From Brachypterus glaber (taxonomy: Eukaryota > Arthropoda > Insecta > Coleoptera > Kateretidae), in the NCBI GenBank assembly GCA_958510825.1, contig OY294051.1:4806353-4870352 (forward strand): DNA of 64,000 nucleotides, in the 5' to 3' direction. Both the position numbers and the translations under genes were made by a program. Below, one piece after another: positions 44,291 through 56,999 of the stretch. The first letter of the stretch is position 1; each line of letters opens with the position of its first letter. The notes under the pieces are model-generated. The model was not told where the DNA came from. It searched no databases and saw nothing but the letters and a program-made list of their open reading frames with translations.

Positions 44291-45419
44291 GGCGTGGCAT
44301 TTGCCTTAGGCGCAACACTTAAGAGGGGCGCCAAATGATGATTCCATCAATCTATTTTCTAATCATCGTACAGAGTGATATTGGTAGACTGACAGTTTTA
44401 GGCTGCTGGCCCTCTTCAGTACCAAGAGTCAACTCTGCACGCTGTTTAAGACTTTATTCGCAAAAAGAATATAGTCATTAGATTGATGTAGACTTGTGCG
44501 CCATCTATTGCTAGATGTAGACAACTACTCATACCTCTCCTAGTCTGGATACTTTGAATGGTTGCAAGTTGAAGACTTGTGTGTCTCAAGCACATAGATT
44601 AATGGAATAACAAATGAATATTGTTATAATTTTGTTTAAAATTAAAAATTTCTGTAAGGTAAGCTTCTTTATGGTTGCCCCTTGTTTTTGTGCAGAACGT
44701 TTTGACAAAAATATATATCTAGCAAAGAGTATGGTATATTTTTTAACGCTAAAGTGAGTACATGGAGGCCTGACTATTATGTACAATAATTAAAAAATAC
44801 AAGTAAGCAGAAAATTCAGCATTATGGTGGTTATTAGAGGAATTAAAAACAGTTAAATGGATACAGAAATCAGCAGAGCACTGAAGCCACTGACTGAAAA
44901 TATAGTTATACCTAGAATTAATATGTTATAGACGACTAGCCTAACTGCTATACAAATGGTATAAATACTACCTTTAAATACTAAAAAAAAATAAAAAAAA
45001 AATTAAAAATAAAAAAAATAAAAAAACTAGATGAAATGTTGCAAGCACCCTGTCAAAATATCGGCACTATTGTACACTAGAGCCATCTAGTTTGCAAATT
45101 TAAAACTAGGTGTTTTGTTGATTTTAAATGATTAAAAAATAAACATTAAAAGTCGGTACATATGTATAGTCATAATTCGGCAAAATTATTCCGTAAGCCT
45201 ATGTTTTTGTGTTTATTTTGTATTATGACACTGTTCTGTAACGGGTGCGATATGTTTATAGCTCAAGAAGTTCTCAATCATACATACAGATTATCCCAGA
45301 AAGACCTAACTATTTTTTTCTAAGAAAATTAATCTAAAAAAAAAAACGTGAAAAAATAAACAACTACTTTCAACAAATATGTTCTTTAATTTTCTTTAAT
45401 TCTGTTTTATCTTTTTCAG
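44291..45419. other. No gene recognised
   Basis: Mixed sequence; 44290-44580 is GC-richer (GGCGCAACAC, GGGGCGCC) but has no sustained frame. The end (45380-45419) is a pyrimidine-rich tract ending TTTTTCAG. Confidence 0.45.
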
Positions 45420-45479
45420 ATTTGTGTCAAGTTCCCATATAAATACAGTCACAATATGTAGACAACAAAAATACTCAGT
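45417..45479 (+). promoter_or_regulatory. Possible core promoter (TATA box, initiator) or 5' UTR splice acceptor
   Basis: TATAAATA at 45438-45445 and TCAGTT at 45475-45480 (an arthropod-like initiator) lie before the ATG at 45519. The spacing of 39 bp is longer than the usual 30. Alternatively the pyrimidine tract and CAG at 45417-45419 make an acceptor for a 5' UTR exon. The sequence does not decide between them. Confidence 0.35.
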
Positions 45480-45518
45480 TTTCCTACAGTTTTTCCAACA
45501 AATTGTGAAATAGTGAAA

Positions 45519-45783
45519 ATGCCACAAACAATTTTACATCACAACCACAGCCTTTTCAACGGCTACAACGCCCACAACGGACATAATACACATAACGGAC
45601 ATGTGGTTCATAACGGGCATGCTCTTCATAACGGTCATGCAAACGGACATAACAACCATAATGGACATAGCAACCATAACGGTCATGTTGCCCATAACGG
45701 TCATATAAATGGCCACGCGCACCATAACGGACATACTTCGTTTTATACGCCAAATGGACATGCTAAAACTAATGGACACATCG
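45519..45783 (+). CDS. First coding exon of an Asn-Gly-His repeat protein, unknown
   Basis: ATG at 45519 in the context GTGAAAATGCC, preceded by an A-rich leader. The donor GTAAGT follows at 45784, leaving phase 1. 88 full codons. After MPQTILHHNHSLFNGYNA come eight HNGH tetrapeptides among twelve NGH; about 24 of 88 residues are His. The repeat unit is mostly 15-18 nt but varied at third positions, so it is not a fresh microsatellite, and the frame is kept. It has no signal peptide. His/Asn-rich heads occur on unrelated proteins, often as flexible or metal-binding segments; the identity depends on the later exons, which I could not find in the remaining 18 kb. Whether the gene is nested in a Btk29A intron is inference. 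Confidence 0.72.
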
Positions 45784-46240
45784 GTAAGTATTTTTTTTTT
45801 AATTATTTTAGGGGAGGTTACATTTAAAAAGTTGACTATTCTTTAAAAAAAGGTGAAAAAATGGAATCTATTTATGAACTTTGTTTTTTGGTTATCACCA
45901 GTTTTTCTGGGTAAAAAAGTTGGTAAGTCTTCATTAGAAGAAATGGCGCAAAATTGATATTTACCCTTTCAATGAATTGACATAAAAGTTTTAGGTGCTG
46001 TACCATTAAACAAAATAGCTTTGTATCTTAGGGGAAATGGCTCTAAATAAATTACATAACCTCTAAATAACCTCGTAAAAGCGCGTTCGTAATCAGCGAG
46101 GGAAGAATAGAAGAAAAATAATCGTAGAAAAAATGTAAGAGTAATTGTCAGGTTGAATTATCTGGTGAGAACGCAGGAACAAGTGAAGAGCCTATTTAAA
46201 TGTTTCTATGTTGAGAAGGCTTAAGGACATAAGCTGAAAT
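45784..46240. other. Intron sequence, no feature
   Basis: Start of the intron after the NGH exon. Nothing recognised. Confidence 0.45.
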
Positions 46241-46855
46241 AATAGTATATTAAAGTACTAGTTTCATAACACCCGTTTTTAGCGCACGAGTTTAGAAAAC
46301 GAGCCGCTTGCGCTAAAAATGTGTTATGAAATAAGTGCTTTATAAATTGTATAAATACATGCTCTAAAATTTTAAAAAAATCTTACTTTACAACTTTAAA
46401 TTGATCACTGATCTAGGGATTTTTGTTTTGGGCACTGCAATTTTCTCAATATTTGAAATTCAAAGAACAAAGGATATTTTAATATATTTTTTCTATTTTG
46501 CGACTCTTATAAATTCATAATTACACTCTTTTTGCGTGTTCTTTTCTTTTGGGTTTGGGCAACAGACAAAAGCCTATCGCTTGACGTTTTCCGTGCAAAT
46601 GTGAACGTCGCTTTTAAGTTAAATTTTCTACAAAATTTTGTGTTTAGGTTATATTACTTGCAGTGAAAAAGAGAAGAAATGACCATAAAATATACAAAAA
46701 TAATATTCGTACTTAGAATTTTAAACATGACAAAAACTGTAATGCCAACCCGAAACAAAAATCCCTAAATCAGTCATCAATTTAAATGTAAGTTTTTTTT
46801 TAATTTTAGACCAAAATAGAAAAAACTGTATAAACTAGTACTTTATTATACTATT
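46241..46855. mobile_element. Foldback form of the TATAGTATATTAAAGTACTAG element, 615 bp
   Basis: ATAGTATATTAAAGTACTAG at the left and its inverse at the right. The interior is palindromic too: CTGATCTAGGGATTTTTGTT (46409) and its inverse near 46760, and AAAAGCCTATCGCTTGACGT at the centre. GAGCCGCTTGCGC near 46300 is shared with 50385. Confidence 0.85.
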
Positions 46856-47800
46856 AAATATAAATTTTAGAAGACCCGTTCTCATAGCACTTGGCAAAGT
46901 TATAGAAAAGATGATATTTTAGTAATAATATCTTAAAAAATAGATATTCGATAATATATTATAAGGTACATGTATGCATAAATTAAGATATTTTCCACTA
47001 AAAAATTAACACCCTCACTTAGGGCTGACCTCGTTGGCCAGATATTTTTGGGAATTATATCTCACTTAACACATTAGTATCGTAATTACAGTAAAACTGC
47101 AACAGTATTTTGTTTTGTGTTATCCTCTTGTGCCTTCTCAGCACAAATGTTTTACACGCCCAATCATTATTTAATGTGGGGCTAAACATTGCGCGTATCT
47201 GGTTGCTTTATAAATAAAGATAAATAGAATTACAAAAAAAATTACCATTAAAAAAATGTACATGGAAAGAAATTAGTGGGCTCTGCGCTATACATTATAA
47301 GATATTTGGTAACAGTGGCAAATTATAGTGATTTAAGCTATAGATTATAAGGGACACAATAACTAATAATGTTAAAAATAAATTGGAAACGATTATATAT
47401 ATTACAGACACGATTATATTTATTACAGGCACTATTATAAATTTACAGAAATTTTATTATATTATAAAATTATTAGCACGGACAATAATTAAATCTATTT
47501 AAGCTATAAATGCCATACTATTTGTTATATTTTATTATTCACTAAACAATTAAAGTATTTCATATAAATTTTTACACTGACTGCCATAATTGTAAGAGAA
47601 AGCCTTGTATTTATATAATAAGCGATTATAATTTGCTTGGTATGTGTGTTATAGCGCTCCTAGCTATAATTTTTTTTTTCCGTGTAGTAGGCACAGAACA
47701 TATGTTCTTTTTTGTTTTGTTTTTTTCATGGCAATAAGAAATCATGTTATGTTGGTATTTTAATAGGCGCTTACTAATATGAGCCTATCATAGTTTTAGC
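46856..47800. other. No gene recognised
   Basis: A/T-rich; no exon or repeat recognised. Confidence 0.45.
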
Positions 47801-49170
47801 CCTATTTAGTACTTATAACATAGTAATAAAATAAAGAAATAAAAAAGTAACTAAATAAAAATATAACTAATAACCAAAACATCACAAAATAACGAAATAA
47901 CAAAAAAAAAAACAGAAAAAACGAAATAACTAAATAATAAAATAACAAAGTAACAAAGTAAATAAATAACAAAATAACGTAATAGCCAACTAACCAAAAT
48001 ACAGAAATAAAGAAATAAGAAAATACTGAATTAGCGAAATAAAGAAATAATAATATAACAAGATAACAAAATAATGAAATGACGGATAACAAAATAAAGA
48101 AATGACGAACTAAGCAAGGGTCAAACAAGGACAAAAAGAAAATTACACTGACTTCATATATTTACGTATGATTTTTGAATTTTTTTACGTATAAATCTAG
48201 GATTAATAAACTTTCCGGTAGGATTTCTGATATCTGAAAAATCTTCAAAATCTTTTTGAAAATTACTGACATTTTCGAGATTTTTAAAAGAGTCCTGAAA
48301 GAATTTAGAAAACTTGTACACGGACTTTACATAGTGGTTCACCCCTCGAGGCCTCGGAATTAAAAAAATGACAAAATAACGAAATAACGAAATAACATAA
48401 TAAAGAAATAACGAAATAACGAAATAAAGAAATAACCAAATAACGAAATAACGAAATAAGTATTTTTTTTCTTTTTTTATAACTATAGATGTAAATATTG
48501 TTTTGTAGACAGTAGTATTTCATATTCTTTTATGCGAAGAGTGTAGACTAGGAAATACAAATCAATTATACATCTTTATAGCTTGAATATATTGAACAAA
48601 ATATCAAAATAACGAAATATCGAAATAAATCAATAAGTAAAGAAATAACGAAATAACGAAATAATAAAAAAAAGGAAATAACAAAATAACAAAATAACCA
48701 AATAACGAAAAAACGAAATATGATTTTTTTAATTTTTTTTTTTTGTATAATTTTACTATAGATGTAAATATTGTTTTGTTGACCATATCATTTCATATTC
48801 TTTTATTCGAAGAGTTTAGTCTAGGGAATACAAATCAATTATACATCTTTATGGGTTATTCTTTCTTACTTCTTCCTCCAGGATAAGGACATAACGAAAC
48901 AACGAAGTATCGAAATAAATCAATAACGAGATAACGAAATAAGGAAATAACTAATTAACGAAAAGAAATAACGAAATAAGTATATAATAAAATAACGAAA
49001 TAACCAAATAACGAAATAACGAAATAAGTATTTTTTTTCTTTTTTTTTTAACTATAGATGTAAATATTGTTTTGTTAACAGTAGTATTTCATATTATTTT
49101 ATGCGAAGAGTGTAGACTAGGGAATACAAATCAATTATACATCTTTATAGCTTGTTCTTTCGTACTTCTT
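47801..49170. repeat. Two-level tandem repeat with AACGAAAT units
   Basis: Runs of AACGAAAT / AATAACGA (47820-48110, 48360-48450, 48600-48720, 48890-49025) alternate with a ~130-bp spacer (ACTATAGATGTAAATATTGT, GAATACAAATCAATTATACA) at 48480, 48765 and 49062. The many open frames on the - strand (rich in Phe, Tyr, Ile) are artefacts. Confidence 0.92.
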
Positions 49171-50317
49171 TCTCCACCCACTTAAGATTCTATTATATGT
49201 AATTAGGCATCATAAAAATACATCTAATGAGCATTATAAATACATAATTTGTATACGCAATACCTATTCAGAAATGATCTTTTTTTGATTGAGTTATTCA
49301 ATTTAAGTATAAGATTAAAAAATTGAAATTTTTCGCCCGATTTGTATAATTTAGCTTTTTGATTTTTGGGGAATATGGCTTTGGATCTGACTAAAATTGT
49401 TATCTAATTTTGCTGTGACGTTTCGACGATGGATTTTCGTCGTTTTCAAACCCTTATTGGAAATAAAAAAGTATATATAAGTATAAAAAAAATACAATTG
49501 TTTAAACATTTAACTTAACCTTAAAATAAATAATAATAAAATACAGAGAAGAACTTACAGAGAATTAAAGCCAAAGATTAGTCATTGTCACTAACAGTAA
49601 ACACTCACATAAACAAAACATTCGTCGAGAGTGCATTAACCATTTTAACGCATTTTAACTCTCTAGATCTAGAATAAATTTTGTTGCTTTTTAAACCCTA
49701 CTGAATATTTACTTTTATTTACCAAGTACGGGTGTGCAGACTACACCACACCCCACGTACCTTTTATGTTTTAAAAAGTAGATACGTATAAAGCAATTTC
49801 CTGTAAAAAGTTTTTAGTTTTTCAAAAAGTTTAACTGAAACAGACATAAATTGTTAATCTAACTAAAATCCCGCAAGGCATTCGTCAAACTTGTTCTTGA
49901 ACTCATAGAACATGATGATGCACTTGAAAAAAGGCAAAAGTGCAGTTTGATGTGCAAAGAGAGAATAACTGGGTCACCATTTCCGCAGAATTTTAAACTA
50001 CTGATAACCAGAAGAATGATAGCCTTAAACCAAACAAAAATACTTTTGTTTAATTTAACCTTCCGTTAGTCTGGTGTTCTTTTTTCACATATTTAGTCTA
50101 GTGGGGTCAAACTGAAGAGACTTTTCTTATTTATTTGTCAAAATTTCCACCAGTGCAAAAAAAAATTGGAAATTTCTTTGAGATTAATTAGGAATGTTTT
50201 GTCCTACCCCCCTAAATTCCATTGCGTCACCCCTGACTTTAACAATATTTCGTTAGACCAGGGATCTTTGGCCTATCGAAATATCTCTTAAATATTTTTT
50301 GAAAATAAGAAATAATT
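49171..50317. other. No gene; isolated structured motif
   Basis: Mixed sequence without a recognised exon, apart from the hairpin at 49417-49452. Confidence 0.45.
49417..49452 (-). other. Hairpin with hammerhead-like flanks, copy B
   Basis: On the - strand: TTTGAAAA, 6-bp stem CGACGA / TCGTCG around AAATCCA, then AAACGTC. Hammerhead ribozymes have CUGANGA, stem II, GAAA. The GAAA side fits, the CUGANGA side does not, and I see no clear stem III. Confidence 0.5.
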
Positions 50318-50840
50318 TATAGTATATTAAAGTACTAGTTTCCTAACATACGTTTTTAGCGCACGAATTCAAGTTTAGAAAACGAGCCGCTTGCGGCGTG
50401 TTTTCTAAAGTACTAGTGCGCTAAAAGCGTGTTATGATTATGATTTATACAATTTTTTCTATTTTGCTCTAAAATTTAAAAAAAACTTACCTTTAAATTG
50501 GTCACTGATTTAGGGATTTTTGTTTCGGGTTGGCATTACAGTTTTCGCCATGTTTAAAATTCTAAAAACGAATAATATTTTGATATATTTTATAGTTATT
50601 TCTTCTCTTTTTCACTGCAAGTAACCAAGCCACAATTTTAATACGGTAAAACATAACCTAAACACAAAATTTTGTAGAAAATTAAACTTTAAAGCGACTT
50701 TGACATGGAGGACGTCAAGCGATAGGCTTTTGTATGTTGCCAACCCAAAAGAAAAAAAAGTAGAGACCTCTTATGGGCCTATAAGAACACGCCAAATGCG
50801 TGTGATTATGAGCTTATAATAGTGGCAAAATAGAAAAATA
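50318..50840. mobile_element. One-sided copy of the TATAGTATATTAAAGTACTAG element
   Basis: Left terminus present; the interior matches 13131-13606 (GTAACCAAGCCACAATTT, GTGTGATTATGAGCTTATAA) and carries the same block as 46241-46855. The right terminus is not seen. A (GATT)n run follows at about 50868. Confidence 0.75.
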
Positions 50841-51239
50841 ACTTTAAAGTCTGCTTCTTTATGAAATTGATTGATTGATTGATTGAGGAAGAGAGACAAG
50901 ATGAGGGTTCGTACCTCTAACACTGCGGCCAAAGTATTCCACAATGTTGATATACTTTGACTGCGGCCCCCTGTGGGCCTAGTCTGTTGTTCTTGGGTCT
51001 CTTTCTAGTCGAACAGCTTCTTTATGAAAATTAAAAATATTTTTTTTAACCGTTTTCTAAGCGTGTAGATACAGAATAATAAAATGGAATGGTATCATAA
51101 CACGAAAAATATATTATTCAGATTACGGAAGTGTACATACTCATGATGATACTAAATATATGTTTACCTAATGTGTCCTAAATGTAATATGTGTACTTTT
51201 ACACGAAAAGGACCTTAGTGGAATTGAATTATACAGAGT

Positions 51240-51710
51240 TATTCAAAAATAAGTTAGAAAAATTTAAGAGTTGATTCTACGTTAAAAAATATGAAAAAAA
51301 GTTCCTATAAAGGTTGGTCCGAAAATGAGTACTAAGGGAGCTACGATCCTCCTAAGGGTACATCTAAAAAGTAGTTTTTATTTAATATTTCTGGAACCAT
51401 ATAAACCACAGTAACCAAATTTTGCCCATTCCTTAGCACTGATAAAGGCTATTTCATCTAATTTTTATTTAGTAATTTTTCCAGGGGCGAGCAAAATGTG
51501 GAGCGATCTCACTTTTTTACCCCAAACTTTTTTATACGTAGATTTTTTGATATTTTCTGAATAAAATATTAATCTTTAATTAAAAATACATATAAAAGTT
51601 ACTTTTTATGTAACACCGGGGAGCCAATTTTTTTGAAAACTTAGGCTCATTTCTGGACCAACCTTTATAGGAACTTTTTTTCATATTTTTTAACTTATTT
51701 CTGAGTAACC
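51240..51710 (+). repeat. Diverged copy of the 33779-34480 repeat
   Basis: Shared AAGTTCCTATAAAGGTTGGT, AAGGGAGCTACGATCCTCCT and CCCCAAACTTTTTTATACGT-like words. It ends with the inverse of its own start (CCAACCTTTATAGGAACTTT), so part of it can fold back. Confidence 0.7.
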
Positions 51711-53159
51711 CTGTACATGGAAACACATTTGCAGATAGATGTAAAGCTAACAGAGTTTCGGGAAAATTTTTTTGTAAAATTAACGAAAATTCGAAAAAAA
51801 ATATTTTTTAAAAATTCGTAATACGGTTTCACGAGAGTGGAACTATTCTTCTCGATTCTCTGGAGTCTTGATTTCCGAGACATAAAAAGTCAATATTATC
51901 TAGGCCATTTCGTAATGAAATAATCCTTGTTTCGTCTAGAGAGTGTCTTTCGCGAGAGTATTGATATTCAAGACTCTCGACATTCTTGACCTTAGTATCA
52001 CGCGTTTAAATACCGCCACATTAGGCCAGGAAAAGGTTTACTAATGACAATGATATATGATTCTTTATTTCTTTAACCCTTAAACGGTTTTTGTATCCTG
52101 GAAGATACATACACAGTATTTGAAAATTATTATAATTTAGGACTTGGGGCACGTTCAAGTATTACGTAACGCAAATTTTGATCATTTTGTATTTTGGATA
52201 GAACTCACGCAGGTTTGTAAAAAGTACAAAAAAGTATTTAAGAGCCTCTCGATTTTTTTTCGAAATCGAGACAAAAATCTCTATTTCTCGATTATAGTGA
52301 AATCCCAATTCGTAAAATTTAACAAAATCAAAATACTTTTTGCAAATTGTTAATTAATTTATGTTTTTTTTTTTCTATAAAACTGTACAAACAAGGTACT
52401 GTTCTGTCAGAAATACATGCAATGCTTGACTATTTTATATTACACTTTAAAACCGTTAGCTGGTATATCTTTTAAAATGGTATAGCTAATATAAATTTTA
52501 TTTTTATGATTATAATATTGTTTATAATAAATGAGTTTATTATATTTGTATGGTAAACAGTGTATACCACTATCAAAATAACCGTTTTTTCTGTTTGTCG
52601 GTAAAAGTTTAGAATAAATAAAAAATAAATAATAAAAATTCAAAAACATGTTTTTTACATTTCTTTTTTTGTTTAATTACTTTTGTATGTATTTTAAAAG
52701 AATTTATTTAATTTTTGCTCAAGCTTTTTTGAATTAAACCAACGCCTTCTCACTGTAATTAAACCGGTAGCGGGGTTTTTGAGACCACACAGTCAGGGTC
52801 CAGGGTTTGCAGTCTGTATGATAAAATTTAGTTTAAAAATTTACCAAATATAAAACAAGGAAAAACTGCGTATAATAAATAATAAATTCATGATAATATT
52901 TGTTGTTAATATTATATCTTATAGTTTAATTATTATAATTTATTATTACTTGTTCAATAACTATGGAAATTTAGTAATTAATTTTTTCTTGGACTCGAAT
53001 TTATAATTAATTTAATAATAGGTATCATACACTTCCTATACAATAAGAAGTACCTCTACTTTGTATAAAATAGTTTACATGACCACCACAGCGTAATTTT
53101 TCTTGGTATATACTTATATACAGTGTGTACCATACACTAGAAAATGTAATTGTAATTTA
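51711..53159. other. No gene recognised
   Basis: Mixed A/T-rich sequence. Short open frames of 60-70 codons here have no repeat, splice or family support. Confidence 0.45.
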
Positions 53160-53905
53160 AATACTAAATTTTATTTGTAAATACATATTTGTTATTTATA
53201 TCGCCACCATTGGTATTTAATAAATTACTTGTGATATTAAATACTGCAATGTGTGTATTGTATACAGAATTTCGTCATACTAACATAGAGATCGTGCTGG
53301 TACATTTGAATCCCCACGCAACATGTGTTTATTAATACTAGCATGTTATAGTAGAAATTACTGTAATATTTGGTAAAGCATATTACACTTATAGTATGGT
53401 ATACTTTGAGTTGTTGTTAAGTTCTATAACTGATCTAGTTTAAAGTATCTTACATTATTCAGAAAAATTAACAACCAGTGAACAATACCAATATTTTGAT
53501 TAGTAATAATTGCAATTGCAATAATTGCAATCACACACAATTACACACTGATAAAATAATTGATCCTTTTTTATTTTTCTCTGTATTATTACTAATCAAA
53601 ATTTTGGCATTATTTACCGATAGTTATTTTACTAAATACTGTAACATATTTTAAACTAGATCAATAACACAACAACTACAACTTAAAGTATACCAAACTA
53701 TAACTGTGATATAATTTACCAAATGTTACAGTATTAATAAACACATGTTGCGTGTGGATCCAAATGTACCAGCACGGTCTCTATGTTAGTATGACAATAT
53801 TTTATATACAATACACACATTGCAGTATTTAATATCTCAAGTAAAGTATTAAATACCAATGGTGGCGATATAAATAAAAATATATATATTAACAAATAAA
53901 AGTGT
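53160..53905. repeat. Foldback element with GCCACCATTGGTATTTAAT arms
   Basis: TATCGCCACCATTGGTATTT (53199) is inverted at about 53855-53874, and arms of about 300 bp match with indels (ACATGTGTTTATTAATACT and its inverse). A further half copy lies at 63308-63588. Confidence 0.85.
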
Positions 53906-54416
53906 GCTCGATATAGTACTTTCCATTACTGTCAACTTACCTAGTCGGTAGTGAGAAAAATAAATTTAGATACGCTAACTATAAAATGTCAAAATTTGAT
54001 TTTTTTTTAATGTAACTTTATCTGAATTTTTTATGTTAAAGACATTGTCTTATGGTACCAAATTTCAAAGAAGTAAAATCACATTAATTTTTTATATAAA
54101 TTTAGTTAAAGCTTGTGCTATTCCTTTCCCAATCTATAGATAATTAAAAAAAGTTTCGAGACACACTGTGTTATGTATAAATTCCTCCTGCTTGCATAAC
54201 AGCAATTTTTTTCTGTTAAAAAATATTGTCTTTATAATAAATTTTTAACAGTAGGTGTTCGCAATACAAATCGTTTTATTAAAATGTTTTAATAGAACAT
54301 GTTTTATTGTACTCTTTTGTTAATAAATCTTTAATATAAACTAATTTATAATAATATAGTGTTTAGGTTTCATTTCTGACGAACAATATCATTTACACTG
54401 ACCTTCATTTGCTATA

Positions 54417-54417
54417 A

Positions 54418-54453
<36 letters not shown>

Positions 54454-55650
54454 AACAGTAAGCGGCTATAAGCCGATGAAACCGTTTTTATACAAATTAA
54501 TTTAAAAATAAAAAAGTTATATACCACAATTTATCACATTATTCAAAAATAAATAAATATCTAAATAAAATTCAAATTAAGATTAAAAGTTTTTTTTTTT
54601 TTTTTATCACAAGAATATCTAGGTTGGAAAATGTGCCCATTGATTTCTACCCCTCTCCAATTCCTTGTCCAATCTATTTTTGAACTGATTTACAGTCCTG
54701 GATTCCACTGTGTCAACACTTAAGCCATTCCACTGGTACACGACTTTATTGGTTAGGAAGTTTTTTCTGGGTAACTTGGCACACCGTTCTTTGGTTAGTT
54801 TCTTATTATGGCCTCTTAAGTTAGGGTTATTATTCAGGTGAAAAATGTTGAGCTCAACCGAGTAGTAGTTGCTTAGTATCTTATACGTCTGAATGAGGTC
54901 ACCTCGAGATCTTCTGGCTGCCAGGGTAGTTTAGTTCATATGCGATAGGCGTTCTGGGTAAGGTAAGTCTCTCAGCTCTGGAGGAATCTTGGTTGCCCTT
55001 CTTTGAACTCCTTCAAGTAGTTCTATATCCTTTGCATAATATGGGTTCCAGACACATTCAGCGTATTCGATAATAGGTCGGACGTACGTTTTGTACAGTT
55101 TGGCTATAGTGTTCGCAGAGTGATCTTTAAATGCAATTCTAATTAAATATAACATTGAGTTAGCCCTTTTGACTATTCTGGTTATATGCTGATCCCATTT
55201 TAAATCAGATGATATATCAATACCAAGGTCTTTTTGTGTCTGGACTACCCTTACTGGTTCACCATTTAACCTGTATGTTAAATTAGGATTTTTTGGACCT
55301 AAATGAAGAATGGAGCATTTATTCGTGTTTAGTGACATAAGCCAGAGTTGTGCCCATCTCGTGACTCTCTCAATATCTTCAGAAAATAAGGCAGCATCTG
55401 TGAGCGGATTGCAAAACATTTTGGCATCGTCAGCAAAGAAAAGTATGTAGGCAAGAATAGCATCAGCAAGGTCGGATATATATACTAAAAAAAAAGTAGA
55501 GGGCCCAACACCGATCCCTGTATTACCCCGCTTAGTATGTTCCTAATTTCTGAGAATATATTATTAAATTTGACTCTAAACTTTCTGCTCCTTAAGAATT
55601 CCCGTAGCCAGTCCAGTATGCATCCTCTAACACCAAATATTAGGTTTATA
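54417..55650 (-). mobile_element. 5'-truncated LINE fragment (RT) with (AAT)n tail
   Basis: On the - strand: the FADD region with FFADDAKMFCNPLTDA, then SLNTNKCSILHLGPKNPN, LGIDISSDLKWDQHI, IIEYAECVWNPYYAKDI and RVQRRATK, a CR1/Jockey-type RT thumb and C terminus. Stops near 54928 and a shift near 55490 break it. The 3' end is an (AAT)n run (54417-54452 on the + strand as ATT). Confidence 0.88.
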
Positions 55651-55780
55651 TTTTAAATGATAATTTATGTTTTAGATAATAATAAATACATTTTAATAGT
55701 CCTAAAAAGCTATTATATGGTTATTAAAAAAAGTAAAGGAGTTTTTACATGCTTCTTTTGTATCACTTACCTGTTATATT

Positions 55781-56023
55781 CAACGAACTAACAACTCTTC
55801 TCTCTAGAATACGCATACCGTTAATATAAAGTATCGCCAACATCCCGGTTTGTTTGTAAACAAATAGTAGGTATATTCAGGCCAATTACCAGTAACTGTT
55901 ATTGTTGTCTCTGTTAGAACAAAGCTGTGCGAGTAAGACAGACAGATGTATATGTTCGCTACGTTTTTGTCAGTTTTTACAAATGAAATGCCTATTCTAG
56001 AGAGAATAGTTATTAGTTTGTTG
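55781..56023. mobile_element. hAT-type MITE, 243 bp
   Basis: Same family as 10500-10753. Termini CAACGAAC / GTTTGTTG and a perfect 8-bp duplication GTTATATT at 55773-55780 and 56024-56031. Confidence 0.93.
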
Positions 56024-56999
56024 GTTATATTACATCGAAAAAAGGATAACTTTTATTGTATTAATGCACAAAGTTCGTTGCTTTCTTGAATAAACTCAAT
56101 ATGCTAACGAAATTTTATTAATTAATTTTACATTCTAATATTAAACTGTCTTTAGGTGGGTTTCCCCAATAATTATTGGGAAATTATAATTAACACTAAA
56201 ATAATGGAATCTGGGGGTTTTCTTTCAATATTTTTAGCTTCCTATTTATTTGGAAATAAAAAAAATAGGATAGAGACCGCGGTACAACTAGTTTATCCGA
56301 GAAATATCTTTTTATTCTCAACATGATCAAAAGCCTTCTTGGTGTCCAAGAATAGAGCATATAAAAAGTTCCGTAAGAAAAGAATTAAGCACACGAGTCG
56401 CAGTTTAAAAACAATTCGCTTGCAGGAAAATATCTAAAAGACGCGTTTTTTAGCTGGTTTGAGGCAGCTGCCCATTTCTATTCAAAATTTCCTTTATGTA
56501 TCTATACAGTGTATTTTTCAAGTTGGTAACAAAGAGAAATATAATTTTCCACAAAAACAGAAAAAAGTTGTTTTAGGGGAAATAGTTATTTTCTTAACTA
56601 GTGTATTAAGTGGATAAAATCACTTAATACACGAGTTGAGAATTTAATTTTATCCAACACCTTTTATTTTTAAATAAAAATCTATAATTTTGTGAAAAAT
56701 TATGTCAAAAATATTAAGATTAAGTTTTCTTAATACTAAAATAATAGGTAGCCATGGCCTAAGTATGCCTATTAAAAATAAACAATTGCTAGTTTTACAT
56801 TTCTTACAAACGACAAAATGGACGCGGTGCTGACAGAAATTTTAATAAAAACAGTATTTTATTCAAAAACTAAAGAATAATTTGGGTGTTTCTTTAATTT
56901 TTATGGTTTAGTTAACGTGCTTCTATTTATAGAATAGTTATAATACTTAATTATTGTATGTAACTAATTTTGGGTGAGATCAAAAGCTGTACGTAAAAT
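56024..56999. other. No gene; small RT relic
   Basis: At about 56318-56370 the - strand reads YALFLDTKKAFDHV, the conserved palm motif of a LINE RT, as an isolated shred. The rest is A/T-rich without features. Confidence 0.55.

Noticed and set aside
45534..45779. Met/Val-rich frame on the - strand of the NGH exon
   Set aside because: Shadow of the NGH repeat on the opposite strand.
47802..48786. Several Phe/Tyr/Ile-rich frames on the - strand that look like membrane proteins
   Set aside because: Readings of the AACGAAAT tandem repeat; no conserved residues or start context.
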